Below are positions 44,847 through 57,596 of a stretch of DNA of 64,000 nt, piece after piece. The stretch is from the NCBI GenBank assembly GCA_029448655.1, contig JACCLO010000002.1, positions 558,001 through 622,000 of the forward strand, read 5' to 3'. The position numbers and the translations under genes were made by a program. Positions within the stretch are counted from its first letter, which is position 1. Each line of letters begins with the position of its first letter. The notes beneath the pieces were generated by a model. That model ran no database searches and was not told where the DNA came from. It worked only from the letters and a program-made list of their open reading frames with translations. The stretch comes from Wolfiporia cocos (lineage: Eukaryota > Basidiomycota > Agaricomycetes > Polyporales > Phaeolaceae).

Positions 44847-47275
44847 ATGGTTGTATTATTCCCCGCCGTCGATGCTGTCAGCAAGGCCGCCTCGAGCAGC
44901 CAGATTGCTACGTATGCTCCTGTCTACGAGACATGCCCTGCATCCAACCTGATTCGGCGAGCTGGTACTCCTCAAACAAAAAATCAAACGCTGGATCCGG
45001 TAATAAACGCTATCTTCTCGACGGTGTGGATGCTCATGAAGGACCGTCAGAACGAAGTCAGCTACGTGGCATCAAGACGAAAGCTCGCAAAGTCTAGCTT
45101 GCAGAAATGGCTGGGGAAAAATGCTAGTGCAGTATACAGCGGGAAGATTGATGAACTATCCGACGGTGATATCCCCAAATTGGCTGTATCTCTCTCCGGA
45201 GGCAACTTCCGCGCCGCTATGTTTAACGTTGCAGCCCTTGAGGCATTTGATGATCGGAATAGCACGAGTGTGTCAAATGGTCTTGGCGGGTTGCTACAGT
45301 CCTCAACATACATGACCGCCTTGTCTGGGTATGTACATGTCTCTCTCAATGGAACTACCAGCATGCTCAATCTAGTTCCAGAGGCTCGTATGTCTCGACA
45401 AGTATGATGTTCAATGGATTCCCGCGTCCCTCCGACCTAGTCTTTGGGAACTCAGCGGCAGGCCTACCAGGCTGGCAGCTAGACCAGAGTCTCTTCGAGC
45501 CTGGATCCTCTGGCGAGTACACCTCCGCATTCGAGCACGATATCTTCTACGACCTCGGTGCGAAGCGATCTGCCGGTAACTTCCCTGTGACGTTCTGCGA
45601 CCTGTGGGGCCGGGCACTCGCGTACCACTTCCTCCCCGGGACCAGCAACGTCTCCTCATTTGCAACTAACGCCACTGCGGGCAACCACGCGGCCTCTCTG
45701 ACATACTCTTCCGCAACGAATCTGTAAGTCCTAGATCGGGCGTCTGCGGGGGATGTGCTGACGCTCATTTCAGCGGAATCTGGCAGAATCACACCATGCC
45801 GTTCCCAATCGTGCTGATCGACGTCAACTCACCCAACGTCCACGGCGAGCCATTCGGCGACACCGGGAGCATACCGCTGACGAGCGTCGTCTACGAGCTC
45901 ACACCCTATGAGTGCGTCTAATGTCGCATAACGTAATCTCCTGCCCTTGTGACCGAGATGCCAGATTCGGCTCGTACGACCCTCAGCTTGCCGCGTTCGT
46001 CCCCACGCAGTATCTCGGGTCCACGTTCAAGGGCGGCTACCAGGAGACCTGCGTGAACAAGTTTGACAATGCGGGCCTGATGGTCGGCACGTCCTCCTGC
46101 GACTTCAATATTTACAACGTCACGGACAACCCCGCGTGGACGAGCCCCGATGGGTTCCAGCCGCTAATCGCGGAGATCAATGAGACATTTTATCAGTACC
46201 AGCCCGGCCAAGAGATGGATGTGACGAGCGTGACGAACCCGTTCTATCAGATCAACGTCGGGACGTACCAGGACGCGAATGAGACGGCGCTTAGCCTGAT
46301 GGATGGGTCCCTGGATGTGGAGAATGATCCCATCTTGCCATTGCTGAATAAGAAGAGGGCTGTTGATGTCGTGGTTGTCCTGGACTCCGTGAGTTATTCG
46401 CCCTTGCTTCGTCTGGACTGTAAACTAACATCTTGTTGCAGTCCGGCGAGACGAGCTACACGAAGCCCGACGGTCTGTCGCTGCTCGCCACCCAGGAGAA
46501 GGCAAAGATCCTACCTGAAGGCACGGTCAACTTCCCTAAGCCCTTCCCCAATACCACCGATGAATTCATGTCTCTGGGCTTGAACGCGCGCCCGGTTTTC
46601 TTCGGATGCGACGGGCCCACAAACGCCGAGGATGCATATCCGTAAGCACATCCTCTGCTTTTGTTAGGAGCCTGTTGACAAAACGCATCCCCACTCAGTC
46701 TACTGGTCTATATCCCGAATGACGACCCCACGGGCGTCACGAACATCTCCACTTCGACGCTCCAGCTCCCAGTCACGAACCAGTCGCACATCTTCGACAA
46801 CTCGTACCTCCTCGCGTCGCGCGGATACGCAGGCATCAACAACACAGACCTGGGCGCGCGCGACGCGGAGTGGGGCACGTGTGTCGCGTGTGCCGTGGTC
46901 GAGCGCACGCGCGCGCGGACGGGCTCGCGCCGCACGGACGCGTGCAGCAGCTGCTTCGAGCGGTACTGCTTCACGGGGAGCAGCATGACCGCGCGGCCGG
47001 CATACGTGTCGTCCGCATCCTCGTCCTCGGTGCACCTCACGCAGGTGACTGCCGGGGCGGCAGAGGATCTTGCCGCGAGCGCGGGCTCGAGTGCGGACGA
47101 CTGGTCGACGTTGCAGCGGAATGAGTACATCATTATCGGCTTGCTTGGCGCTGTCCTGGCTGTCTCTGTCATGATTGTAGCACTGCTGCTGCGTGGGCGG
47201 AAAGCCGAGCGGAGCTTTTACCAGGCAGGACTAAGAGACGGGGAAAGTCGCGAGCTGCTGTACGGTGATAAGTGA
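44847..47275 (+). CDS. Phospholipase B / lysophospholipase with C-terminal membrane anchor
   Basis: Hydrolyses acyl chains of (lyso)phospholipids at the cell surface. Six introns, about 690 residues. The conserved core begins CPASNLIRRAG. It has the oxyanion segment LAVSLSGGNFRAAMFN (Asn where most relatives have Gly), LGGLLQSSTYMTALSG joined by an intron to GSYVSTSMMFNGFPRP (nucleophile Ser in SGGS), FCDLWGRALAYHF, and VVVLDSSGETSYTKPDG with the catalytic Asp. Many N-x-S/T sites and Cys pairs fit a secreted domain. The end differs from the GPI-anchored class: NEYIIIGLLGAVLAVSVMIVALLL is a membrane span followed by a basic and charged tail, RGRKAERSF. The first ~15 residues (MVVLFPAVDAVSKA) make a weak signal peptide, so an upstream exon may be missing from my model. 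Confidence 0.85.
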
Positions 47276-48928
47276 ATTGCTATCGGGAATTCCGTGGCCG
47301 TACGTATGTACGTACAGCTGCGTGTGATACATGCACATGGACAAGATTTATTATACTTGATTTACGTATTGGCACTCTGGGAGACTGGTGATCATACACA
47401 ATTTCGAGAAACGTTCTGCGGCCCCTGCCTAGAACTGGTAATGCCGCTGATACGGTGACTGCCGCTACCGACCCGAGAACCGCAGTAATACAGAAGATCT
47501 TTGTGCGACCCCGCTGATTGGATTGTCGCATAGGATGTTGTTCAAACGAACTAACCAATTTCACTGCCGGTGAAGCATCTCCTTTGACGATGCATATCGA
47601 CACGCTGATATGATTCTGATGCCTAAAACAACTCTATGCGGCAAGCAAGGGAAGGATCTGGGTCTGTCCCCATCTGCGGGAGCAAAACTTTCAGTAAATA
47701 CTTCCATGACATCAACCTTGGAAGTCGTGAACCCTGGACCACTCGCATCATGCACCGCGAAAGCTTGGGGACAAGATTTATATATGAAAAGGATCTGTCG
47801 CTCGTTTCTACGACAGCAAGGGCGGCCATCAGGATACGCGACAGAGAAAGGCCCCGAGCGCGATAGCAGACCTGCCGAACCCCCGGACATATCGCTCGCC
47901 CGAGATGAGCGGTGGCCCGAACAAGGCGGCGGAGCGGCGGAGAGAGGCGCTAGTAGGCGCCCACACTGTCATATGAACCACTAGGAGGGTCGCTTGTACA
48001 TATATGGCAATTCTGGGCGCACGGATAGCACGTCCTGGTATGTAGAAGAAATAAACGGCCAAATTGACTCAGTTTCGGAGGCTGGATCATGGGGTTGCGT
48101 GACTGGTTCGAATCAATTTCCGCGGTGTCTATCGCCGATCACAGCTGCATCGCCCCGCTCATTCATGAACAATGCAAATCGGTGAGATGACGGTTTCAAC
48201 TGTCGATGAGGTGCGGTTGCGATGGGCTCTGAGGCCGCACCACCATGATGATCTGCAGTGAGATAGCGATCTGATATTCGATCGAGGGCGCTTGGTATGT
48301 CTGGTGCTATGATTTACTCGTTTGGTCGCCGTCCTGCAGACTGCTGCGTACGCAGGCATGCTTTCCACGAGCATTGACATGGCCATGGACAGCGAAGTGT
48401 CGCCTACAAGCTTTGGCATGACAGCAGAGACGCGCAGGGACAGCTGCCGGCCGCCAGCAGGGTCGCGTACACACCAAAACCCTAAATCCAGCTGATGGAA
48501 TGCGGCCGAGACGATCCGCGCGCCTTCGTGTTACATAATGCAGGCCGCCCGGACGGTGCCCATTTGAAATGCAGCAGCCGGCCTGCCATCGCGGGTCTGC
48601 CGCGGATGTCGCCGTCAGTCTGGCGCTGCATGCAGGCCTGCCCTCCCGTTCGAATGCATGCATCAATGTTCACGATGGTGGCCCTCCTCGGGGCGGGCGG
48701 GGTGCTTTTCTGCACAATGTATTGTGCATTGAGTGGCGCGCACGGCGAGGCCGCTGACTAAGCCGCCGTCATGTCTTGCCCCGCATACTTCTAGATCTAA
48801 GCGTCGCACTCCTGCCCCCATCTCACGGGGCACCCACGCCCTTCTTCCCGCGTCTTCTTAAGTTCATCAGATGCATCTTCCCGAGCGGCAGCTCGTCCCA
48901 CACTGGGCCCCCGAGGTATTTGCTCGCC
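47276..48928. other. Intergenic region
   Basis: About 1.65 kb with only short frames. The sequence becomes pyrimidine-rich (CT/CCC) just before the histidine kinase ATG. No gene seen. Confidence 0.4.
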
Positions 48929-51900
48929 ATGACCCCCCCTGTTCTCCGCATCGACCATTGCTCATTTGACGAACAGCTGGTTGTTCTTTCCTACTGCATC
49001 TCGTGGCTCGGCGCGTACACTAGCACACAGATCATCATCCACGCCAAGTACACCCGCAACCCCTGGGCGAAATGGCTCTGGACACTTTTGGCGAGTCTCG
49101 CCTTTGGCTTCTGTGCGATATGGTGCTTGCATTTCGGTGCGTGTTTCTCTTCACGGCTTCGTTCTCAACCTCCCCAAATGGTGCCAGAAAATAGTGCATC
49201 TCGCCTGGGACGAGATTGCGTCTGTGCCCGCCGTGGCCTCATCGTGGCGAGCCCCGCGCGTAACAGTGGGGTTCCAGGGCTAAGCAAAATCCTGCTGGTC
49301 AATGGCTTATCCCTTCAAGGGAGGAGCCTCCTTGGAAGGAGCCTTGCTGGCCCCCCCTCAGCGAGCACAGACCGCGCCGCCCTGCCTTGTGCTGACAGGC
49401 ACATCGGTAGCCCGGACTGACGCCCATTTTCGGGTCGGCTGGCCGCTGACCAAGATTGGTACTTCGCGGGTAGCTCGTGACGGTGATGGTAAAGAGCACC
49501 TCAATGTCGAGCCCGCGAGCTGTCTTTCTCACCGTTATGTCCGTTGTGCTAATAATTGCGACTTTCTTGCCACAGTTGGGATGCTTGCGTGCCGGCTCGA
49601 CATCGCCATCAAGTTCAATGTTCGCCTAACGATCCTCTCGGCGATGCTTGCTGTGGTATTCACCTTTATAGCATTTTCGACTGCATACACCGGCGATCCA
49701 CTCCGCGAGAGATCGTTTGTCCGTACCTTGTCCTGGTGCATTGGGTTTATGCGCCGGTGCTGCCCCATCCCAGATCCAGAGGCAGGATATGAAGCGCTTA
49801 TACAGGATGGAAATGACGAGCGTAGCCGGCAGTCGGATGATGAAGGGGACGAAAACGAGGGAGAGTACTCCTGGCGCGAAGATGAAGAGCGCGAGGCTGC
49901 CCTCGGGGGAATGACATTCGCCTCGGAACGTGCAGCGTCGTGCTCACACTCGCTCCACACCGAGCCCCAACCCCATGCCGACTCCCCACCCGGGACCGAT
50001 ACCCAGCCACACATCGAGCGCCAGCCACGCTCGCCACACACGCTCCCCTCACCCCCCGCGCTGCAGCCCCACCATCCTGCGCGCGGCCGACCGCGCCTCC
50101 GCACCAGCCGCGCCGTCCCCCCACACGGGCGCAGCACGACGCTGGAGGCGCCCCCGCTCGTGCGACAGCGCTCGTTCCCGCCCGCGCAGCGCCCCTCCGC
50201 GGCGACCTCGCCCGCGCGGGACTCGGACTCGCTCAGCACGCTCTCCTCGTCGATCTCCTCGTCCGACTCGAGCACGCTCAGCCGCCCGCGCGCCACGTCG
50301 GTCGCGGGGAGCCCCACACCGGGGACGTCGCCACAAGGTCCGTCGTGGAGCGAGAGTCTGCACGCAGGGCTGAGCCGCGAGACGAGACTCAGGATAAAGG
50401 CGCGCGCGCGGGACCGCGCCCCGCCCGAGTTTGGGTGGCAGTATTGGGTCGACGCGCATTGGAAGACGATCACGCCCCTCCTCCTCCTGCGCGCGGCGGT
50501 GTGGGGGGCGGCGGTGTGTCTGATGCACTACTGCGGTACGTTGCATTTTGTTGGCACGCATATACTCGACGATCTTGCATATCGTTGGCTGACGCGCTGG
50601 TCTCGTAGGGATGTGGGCCATGGTCATCCCGGAGGGACGGATCTCGTGGAACTTTGTTCTCGTGTTACTCTCGTACGCCGTCGCCTTTACCGTGTGCCTC
50701 ATCGCCTGCATCACGATGGAGCATATGGAGGTGAATTTCGGGCGGCAGGTCGCCTTCAGTACGATCGCCGCATTCGGCGTCTGTTCCATGCATTATACGG
50801 GTATGCCAAACTGACTCCCGTCTCCCGCTGACGTATCGACCTTTTTCCTAGGTATGGCCGCGGCTACATTCTACACGTATAGTGCACCCGCTCCCCAAGG
50901 ACGCGCTGGCTACCCGGCGTTCCTGCCCAACGCGATCATCGGCATTGCCGTGTCTGTATGCGTGATTTCAAACGTCGTTCTAGCGCACAGCGCGATCTCC
51001 GCACGGAACCGCATGGCGGAGATGATTCTCACGAAGCGACGGCTGTGGCGCATCATGGCCGAAAAGGAGGCAGCCGAGCAGGCGAACGAGCTAAAACAAC
51101 AATTCATCAATATCGCAAGCCACGAGGTACGCGGGTGACTTGTGAAATGATCGTAGGAAGACTGCTGAACAATTAGTACAGATCAGGACGCCGTTACATA
51201 CCGTCAATGGATACTGCGAGTTGCTTGCCAGGACAGACCTGACACAAGAACAAACTATGTATATCGCAAGCATCCAGCAGGCATGTCACGCCATCAACGT
51301 TATCGCGGGGAACGTGCTTGGTAGGACTTCCCTGGTCATCACCATTTTCCGCGTCACTGATATTCTTCGGCTGTGTCGGACAGATTTCAGCAAGGTCCGT
51401 ACGATGGCCAGATAATGTCATCTGCTTACTCATGTCAGGCCTAGCTTGATCGCAACAACGTAGAGTTGTCTGCGCGCCCTGTGCTCATGCAGCTCTATAA
51501 AGTGATCGAGGATCTGGGTCGCATACAACCGATACAGGCAGGGGTAGACATCGTCGTCTCTGTCGCGCAGGATGTACCGAAGACTGTGTATCTGGACGAG
51601 ACATACACGTTCCGCGTAAGCTAATTATTCGATTTTGTGCTGACGCTGTCCACTGACCTTTCCGGTGAATAGGTACTGATGAACGTACGTGCAGCTCAAG
51701 AGGGGGCTCGTTGGCACTACTAACGGTACACTCATAGCTACTCTCCAATGCACATAAGTTCTGTGAGAGGGGCTATATATGCGTGGCCGTCACCATGTCC
51801 GGTCCAGATCAGCTTGTCCTACAGGTCCGCGACACAGGCTGCGGTATCCCCGCAAGCTTTCACAGCGCCCTGTTCGAGCCCTTCCGGCAAGCGGACTCGT

Positions 51901-53199
51901 CCATCACACGCCCGCGTCAGGGCACGGGCCTTGGCCTGAGCATCGTCAAACACCTCGTACAGCGTATGAGCGGGACGGTAGACGCCGAGTCGCTTGAGGG
52001 CGAAGGGACAACATTCACAGTCAAGCTGCCCATCACGCGACCTTCCCACGAACACACGCCCCGTCCGGACGACGCGCCCCTGCTGGACATACTGACGGAC
52101 GCCCCAAAAGCGCCACCACGCAAGCGGCTGCGAATCGTGCAGAGTGACCAGCGCACAGAGGCGCTGCTTGTCGAGCTGTGGGCGCAGCAGGGATACATTA
52201 CCTCCTCTGGCCTCCCGGGGAGCACCGTGCAAGACGTCATGCAGAGCGCCGACGCGATCTGGGCAGATGTCGAGAGCGTGGCCGCCTCCGCGCTGCTCCG
52301 CGAGCTCCTGTGCATGCCCACGGGCCCTCCCTTCCCCGTCTTCGTGGTGCACAACGACCTGCGCGACCTGGCGGCGCTCGAGCCCGAGCTCGGTGGCGCG
52401 CGCAACGCCGTGTTCGTGAAGCGCCCACTCATCCTGCACGCGCTGCGCGAGATGGTGGACTCGCCGGAGCCGCACATGGGCACGCACCTGATGAAGGAGC
52501 CGCCGAAGGTGCGCTTCGCGATTCCCGCGGAGCAGCTCGAGAACGCTGCGGCAACGGTGAATGGGAAGGGAAAGGAGAAGGAGAGCAGGGCGAAGCCTGC
52601 TGCGCAAGCGAAAGACACGGAGGAGATTGAGCTCACTGAGGAGCCCAATAGGAGGAAAGAGAAGGTGCTGCTGGTGGAGGATAACATGGTGCGTTCGAGG
52701 CTTCTGTGAGGGCCTTGGCGCTGATCGTTCCTCTTAGGTGAACCAACGTCTGGGCACCAGGCTGCTCGAGATGCTAGGCTACGACGTCGCCACAGCCAAT
52801 GACGGGCAGCAGGCAATTGAGGCCGTGGCCAAATCTTCTTATTACTGCTGCCTGATGGACTGCCAGGCAAGACCACTCCCATCTCGGACTGTGTGGTTAC
52901 TGACTCGCTGTGTCCAGATGCCCTTGCTAGACGGTTTCTCTGCCGCCGAAAAAATCCGCAGTATGGAGAGAGAGGGCATGCTCTCTGGCCATTTGCCTGT
53001 CATCGCGCTTACTGCAAACGTATCAACGGAGAGCGAAGATCGCTGTCGAAAAGCCGGTATGGACGGCTTCCTCCCAAAACCACTTGTGCTGTCCAGTGCG
53101 TTTCGTCCCTGCCTTCTCATCCTCGCTTGAACTCACTCCTCGTGCGTTGCAGAGCTAGACGAAACGTTGAGAATGCACGGACGCCCATCACATCTGTAA
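48929..53199 (+). CDS. MHYT-domain hybrid histidine kinase
   Basis: Two-component sensor, about 1,100 residues. The N-terminus carries MHYT-type membrane repeats: AIWCLHFVGMLAC, VCLMHYCGMWAMVIPEG and VCSMHYTGMAAATF, a motif set thought to bind a metal or gas. A roughly 280-residue Ser/Pro/acidic insert lies between the first and second. Then a coiled linker, the H-box ASHE-IRTPLHTVNGY split by an intron, the N-box LMN-LLSNAHKF, G1 DTGCGIP, F FEPFRQAD, G2 GTGLGLSI, and a receiver with VLLVEDNMVNQRL, phospho-Asp in CLMDCQMPLLDG, ALTAN and PKPL. The model ends LDETLRMHGRPSHL. Intron 1 (49137-49575) is 439 nt, far longer than the rest. Two microexons of 11 nt (51384-51394) and 12 nt (51673-51684) are required to complete DFSKL and FRVLMNLL. 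Confidence 0.9.
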
Positions 53200-53836
53200 C
53201 GATTTTCAGAGACATCTACACAGTATTTTTATAGTGTATTTTGCGCCTGCCCGCATTTACATGTCGTCATCCCCGGACCACGCTTTTCTCGCTTTGTTGC
53301 TATACACGCTTCGCTATCGCATTTACCCTACCTGCACATACTAAAGGATCCACATTCACCCAGCTACATTCAAGTTACAGCTTGTTTAGCATGGTGTCTC
53401 GATATACGTATTCGGTGGACTGTACTGTACCTCAGGGACGTTGTAATTGTTGTAGCATTAGCTTCAAGTTGCTGCGAGATCCCCATAGTCGGCGCAAAGA
53501 AACATAGAAGCGCTTAAACTCCTTCCGATTTGTATCGCAACTCGCATCCGAGCCACAGCCTAGCCGTAATCTCGCCACGATCTAGTCAATGCCATCGTAA
53601 GTCTGACACAACAGCATTGCACTCAGGGCTCGTCGAGAACATTATGAACGGACTGGGACGACGCCAGACAGAGTCTCCGCAAACGAGTTTGCGGCCCAGT
53701 GCGGCGAAATCGATAAGATCGCGGAGAAAGGGGACGGGCAAGCGGCTAGAGTCAAGTGGCGGACCAGCGTGAGCGCTGGCGAGAGAGCAATAAGATCGTC
53801 GGACTCGTACGTTTTTCCCCATCTCACGACACGACC
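53200..53836. other. Intergenic region
   Basis: Between two genes on the same strand. No exon seen. Confidence 0.4.
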
Positions 53837-55980
53837 ATGGTCCAAGTCAAGAACAAAGTCTGCCTGATGTGCGTCCGTCCTCGCGCGCCTCGCTGCAGTG
53901 CTCACCACCACACAGCGTCCACGATGGCTGGGGAATCGCCCCGGAGAAAGACATGAAGGGCGATGCCATCACCGCGGGGGACACCACGAACATGGACACG
54001 ATCTCGAAGGACCACAGCGTGCGTAGCCTGCGCGCGCACGGTGTGGCGGTCGGCCTGAGCGATGGGCTGATGGGCAACTCGGAGGTCGGGTGAGTGTACG
54101 CGCCGTATGCAGCGCCATCGATGCCAATGCAGCTCGATGCAGACACATGAACATCGGCGCGGGGCGCATCGTCTGGCAGGACATCGTCAAGATCAACGTC
54201 TCCATCAAAAAGCGGCAGTTCCACAAGAACGAGGTCATCCTCGAGAGCTGCAAGCGGGCGAAGGAAGGCAACGGCCGCCTGCACCTCCTCGGTCTGGTGG
54301 GTACCGCATCGATGATCCCATCACCCATCCACAGTTGGATCCTTCATAATGCATAGCCTGAGGCCGGTAACGAACCATCGTTTTCGGACAACGTAAATGC
54401 ACAGTACCTCATCAGGCATGTGGAAGATGATGAGCACCGGTGCTATGCATTATGAGGGATTCAATTGTAGCTATTACCTGTGACTTAACGTAACATAATC
54501 TCAGGTGTCCGATGGCGGTGTACACTCGCATATAAACCACCTCTACGCGCTCCTCGAGACCGCAAAGGAGCAGGGTGTCCCGCACGTCTATATACACTTC
54601 TTCGGCGATGGGCGCGATACTGCGCCACGCTTCTCCGTACACTATGCGACGAACCTCCTCGCTTTCCTCGAGAAGGAGAAGTATGGTCAGATCGCCACCG
54701 TCGTCGGACGGTACTACGCGATGGACCGCGACAAGCGCTGGGAGCGTGTCAAGATCGCGGTTGAGGGCCTTGTGAAGGGCGAGGGTGAGAAGGGCGAGGA
54801 CATCGTCGCGAAGATCAAGGAAAAATATGATCAGAACGAGACGGATGAGTTCCTCAAGCCGATCATCGTTAACGGCGATGAAGGCCGCATCAAGGGTACG
54901 TCTGTGCCAGTCTTCTTTGCACGGGAGCTTAAGTTCACAATGCTGTCGCAGACGACGACACGCTGTTCTTTTTCAACTACCGCTCTGACCGCATGCGTGA
55001 ACTCGCGGCTGTCTTCGGGCTCCCGAACAAGCCCATGAAGGTGGACATCCCCAAGAACCTCGTAGGTGATGGTCTTAAAATTTGAGACTCGCATTTGACG
55101 GAGCTGTCCACAGCATATCAGCACCATGACGAGGTACAACGCTGAATTCCCCTTCCCCGTCGCCTTCCCGCCTCTGGCAATGACCAACGTCCTCGCCGAG
55201 TGGCTCTCGAAGCAGGGCGTCAAGCAGGCGCACATCGCCGGTAGGCCGCACACCCGCTCGCATCCTCACCCTCACTGACACTCGCCCCACGGGCAGAGAC
55301 GGAGAAGTACGCGCACGTCACTTTCTTTTTCAACGGCGGTCTCGAGAAGCAGTATGAGGCTGAGGAGCGGCACATGATCCCATCGCCCAAGGTTGCGACA
55401 TACGACAAGGAGCCAAAGATGAGTGTGCAGGGCGTCGCGGACAAGGTCGCAGAGGTCGTCAAGGCCGGCGAGCACGAGTTCGTCATGTGCAACTTTGCGC
55501 CGCCAGACATGGTGCGTTCTTTCCTGTCTCAGTCCTCAGCACGTTGCTCAAACCGTGACCGGCCAGGTTGGCCACACGGGCGTGTACGATGCCGCCGTCG
55601 AGGCGATCACGCATACAGACGCGGCGGTCGGGACGGTGTACAAGGCGTGCCAGGAGGCGGGCTACATCCTGCTCATCACTGCGGATCACGGGAACGCGGA
55701 GCAGATGCTCAACCCCGAGACGGGTGCGCCGCACACGGCGCACACGACGAACCCCGTGCCGTTCATCATGACGGGCGACCCCGCGAAGTTCAAGTTTACG
55801 GTCGACAAGAATGACGGAGAGGAGGATGAGGGAGCGCTCTGCGATGTTGCGCCGACGGTGCTCGATATCCTGGGCTTGCCCAAGCCCGAGGGTGAGTGGG
55901 GTCTCGGGCCTTTGTGGACGGTGGCTCATTCTTTATCTGCAGAGATGTCCGGCCGGTCGCTATTGGCGAAATCCGAGTAA
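53837..55980 (+). CDS. gpmI: 2,3-bisphosphoglycerate-independent phosphoglycerate mutase
   Basis: Glycolytic enzyme interconverting 3- and 2-phosphoglycerate with two Mn ions, no cofactor. Begins [11 protein letters not shown], an intron, then [10 protein letters not shown] (metal Asp), the nucleophile Ser in [92 protein letters not shown] and HTTNPVPFI. About 520 residues in eight or nine exons; all motifs are complete. Intron between HLLGL and VSDGG is about 206 nt, and carries an inverted-repeat element at 54337-54462. It is a housekeeping gene. Confidence 0.93.
54337..54462. repeat. Short inverted-repeat element inside an iPGM intron
   Basis: Arms of 21 bases at 54337-54357 and 54442-54462 match in inverse orientation at 19 of 21 positions (core CATAATGCATAGC / GCTATGCATTATG), with about 84 bases between. 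The middle holds a smaller pair, CTCATCA / TGATGAG. It explains why this intron is four times longer than its neighbours. It looks like a tiny MITE or a hairpin; no clear target-site duplication seen. Confidence 0.55.
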
Positions 55981-57596
55981 GTGCGAGGATAAATAGATGG
56001 AAGAAGACATGTAATGCACCACTGTGTCACTAGAATCAATGACCGTAGACAGAACTCGAAATATCGCGCAGGACTGGAGCCTTGAGCAAATCCGATGTCA
56101 CAGTTGCACGTGAAAGTGACGCGTCGCGAGTAATTTGTCACGTCGTGCGCGACGCTACATAGAGCTCTACGCATCTCTGCGTACGTGTAGCATCTGTGCA
56201 TTTTGATGACGGTCAACAACTCCTGGGAGGCCGTTTTCTTCCTACAACCAACAAGAATGTCGTGCAACTATATTTACTAACTCATCGCTCGTCAGGAGGC
56301 TTGGATAACGAGACCGTGAACGTCAAGCAGGCACGGGCTTAGGTGCTTCATTCTGGAGCGTGGCTGGTGGTGTGAATAGGCAATAATGTAATAGGCAAAA
56401 TTAACAGTTCTTCCAGACGGCTCTGTATTGTATTCAATACCGCTGTCTAACAACAAGGTCAGCACAATACGGTGATCTATTGCTTGTCAAAGCGAGTGTA
56501 CGCAACTATCGGATATCGAGCGAGCCATTTTCAAGTCCAATTCAGTCTAACCGCTCGTGGGTATGCCATGTTGCCACATTGGCGGAGCAACTACATCGAC
56601 TGCGCGGGGCCGCAAGGCGACCCCTGAAGCTTGAAGCTTGAAGGTGCACTTATGCATCAAACCTTTGCTATACTGAAAGGGGAACAGAACTCATGCGCTC
56701 GTCTCGCACTGAGATGCTCGTACCGCGCAGTAACCACTACCGGCACTGCCCCTGCCGCCGGCATCTGGGCGCAGCCCTCCAAGTGCGACGATTGGCAGCC
56801 GCAACAGCGAGCAACCACGACGGCAAGCAACGTTGATGGCGCGCGACCGCGATGCGGCCGCAACTCCCGAACTTCAGTGCGAGCTTTAATTTATTGCGGC
56901 AGTTTTAGTCCCGACATGTACAATGCCGCTGCCGCTCGCTACCCAAGATAGCTACCGGTTGGGGGATCCCGGGGCTCAAAGGCATCTCTGCAATGCAAAA
57001 GCGAAATTGTAGGTGTTATGTCGTGATGCGAACAGGCACCCGCTGAGCTAATATTGGCATAATATTGAGGCACGGAAAGGCGCCCATAAATTACAGCGAG
57101 ACCGGCAGATGCTATGATCCGCTCGCGATCGCGGGAATGGACAGGCGCCCCAAGTCCTAGGCCTGGCGAGAACGGGCACTTCGTCTACTCGGAAAAGTGA
57201 ACTGCACAGTCGTATAGATGCTTACGCACTCCAGGACGATATCCCCGATGCGCGCCATGCGAATGCGCCTTTGCTTTGCCTCTTGACTACATGGTCTGTG
57301 TCATTCCTCCGGTATCTCTACTTCTACGAGGCATACATGAACACTGGCAAAATGTGGTCATACCGTGATCTTGACAGGCAGTTGACAGGTTCACGTGAAT
57401 TCGGTGAATCCACAGTACTAATGTTCGAGCCGAACCTGAACAGTACGATCGCTGGTCGAATCTTACTAGCTGAGCGCTGAGCGCACCTCTGTGCAGCACG
57501 GTATTACAGCGAGGACATTGACCTATTCGACAGCCAAGGTGCGTCTGCAAGAGGTCCGCCGGGAATTATGATAAACCAGTATGGCACCTACCGCAG
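55981..57596. other. Intergenic region
   Basis: No gene seen. A dense cluster of TGTCAC/GTGAC and CGCG motifs lies at 56095-56155, and GAAGCTT is repeated near 56625-56645. The last 120 bases may contain a 5' UTR intron ending in CTACCGCAG just before the tetraspanin ATG. Confidence 0.4.

Noticed and set aside
48105..48130. TTCGAAT motif like a tRNA T-loop
   Set aside because: Flanking stems do not pair and no acceptor or anticodon arm is found.
49798..50608. Long Pro/Arg/Ala-rich frames in other phases over the kinase insert
   Set aside because: Product of low-complexity GC-rich coding sequence; the kinase frame is the only one that joins to exons on both sides.
49302..50831. 509-codon frame that would start inside intron 1 of the histidine kinase
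   Set aside because: Its first 90 codons are intronic; the true exon begins at 49576, where the MHYT sequence resumes.
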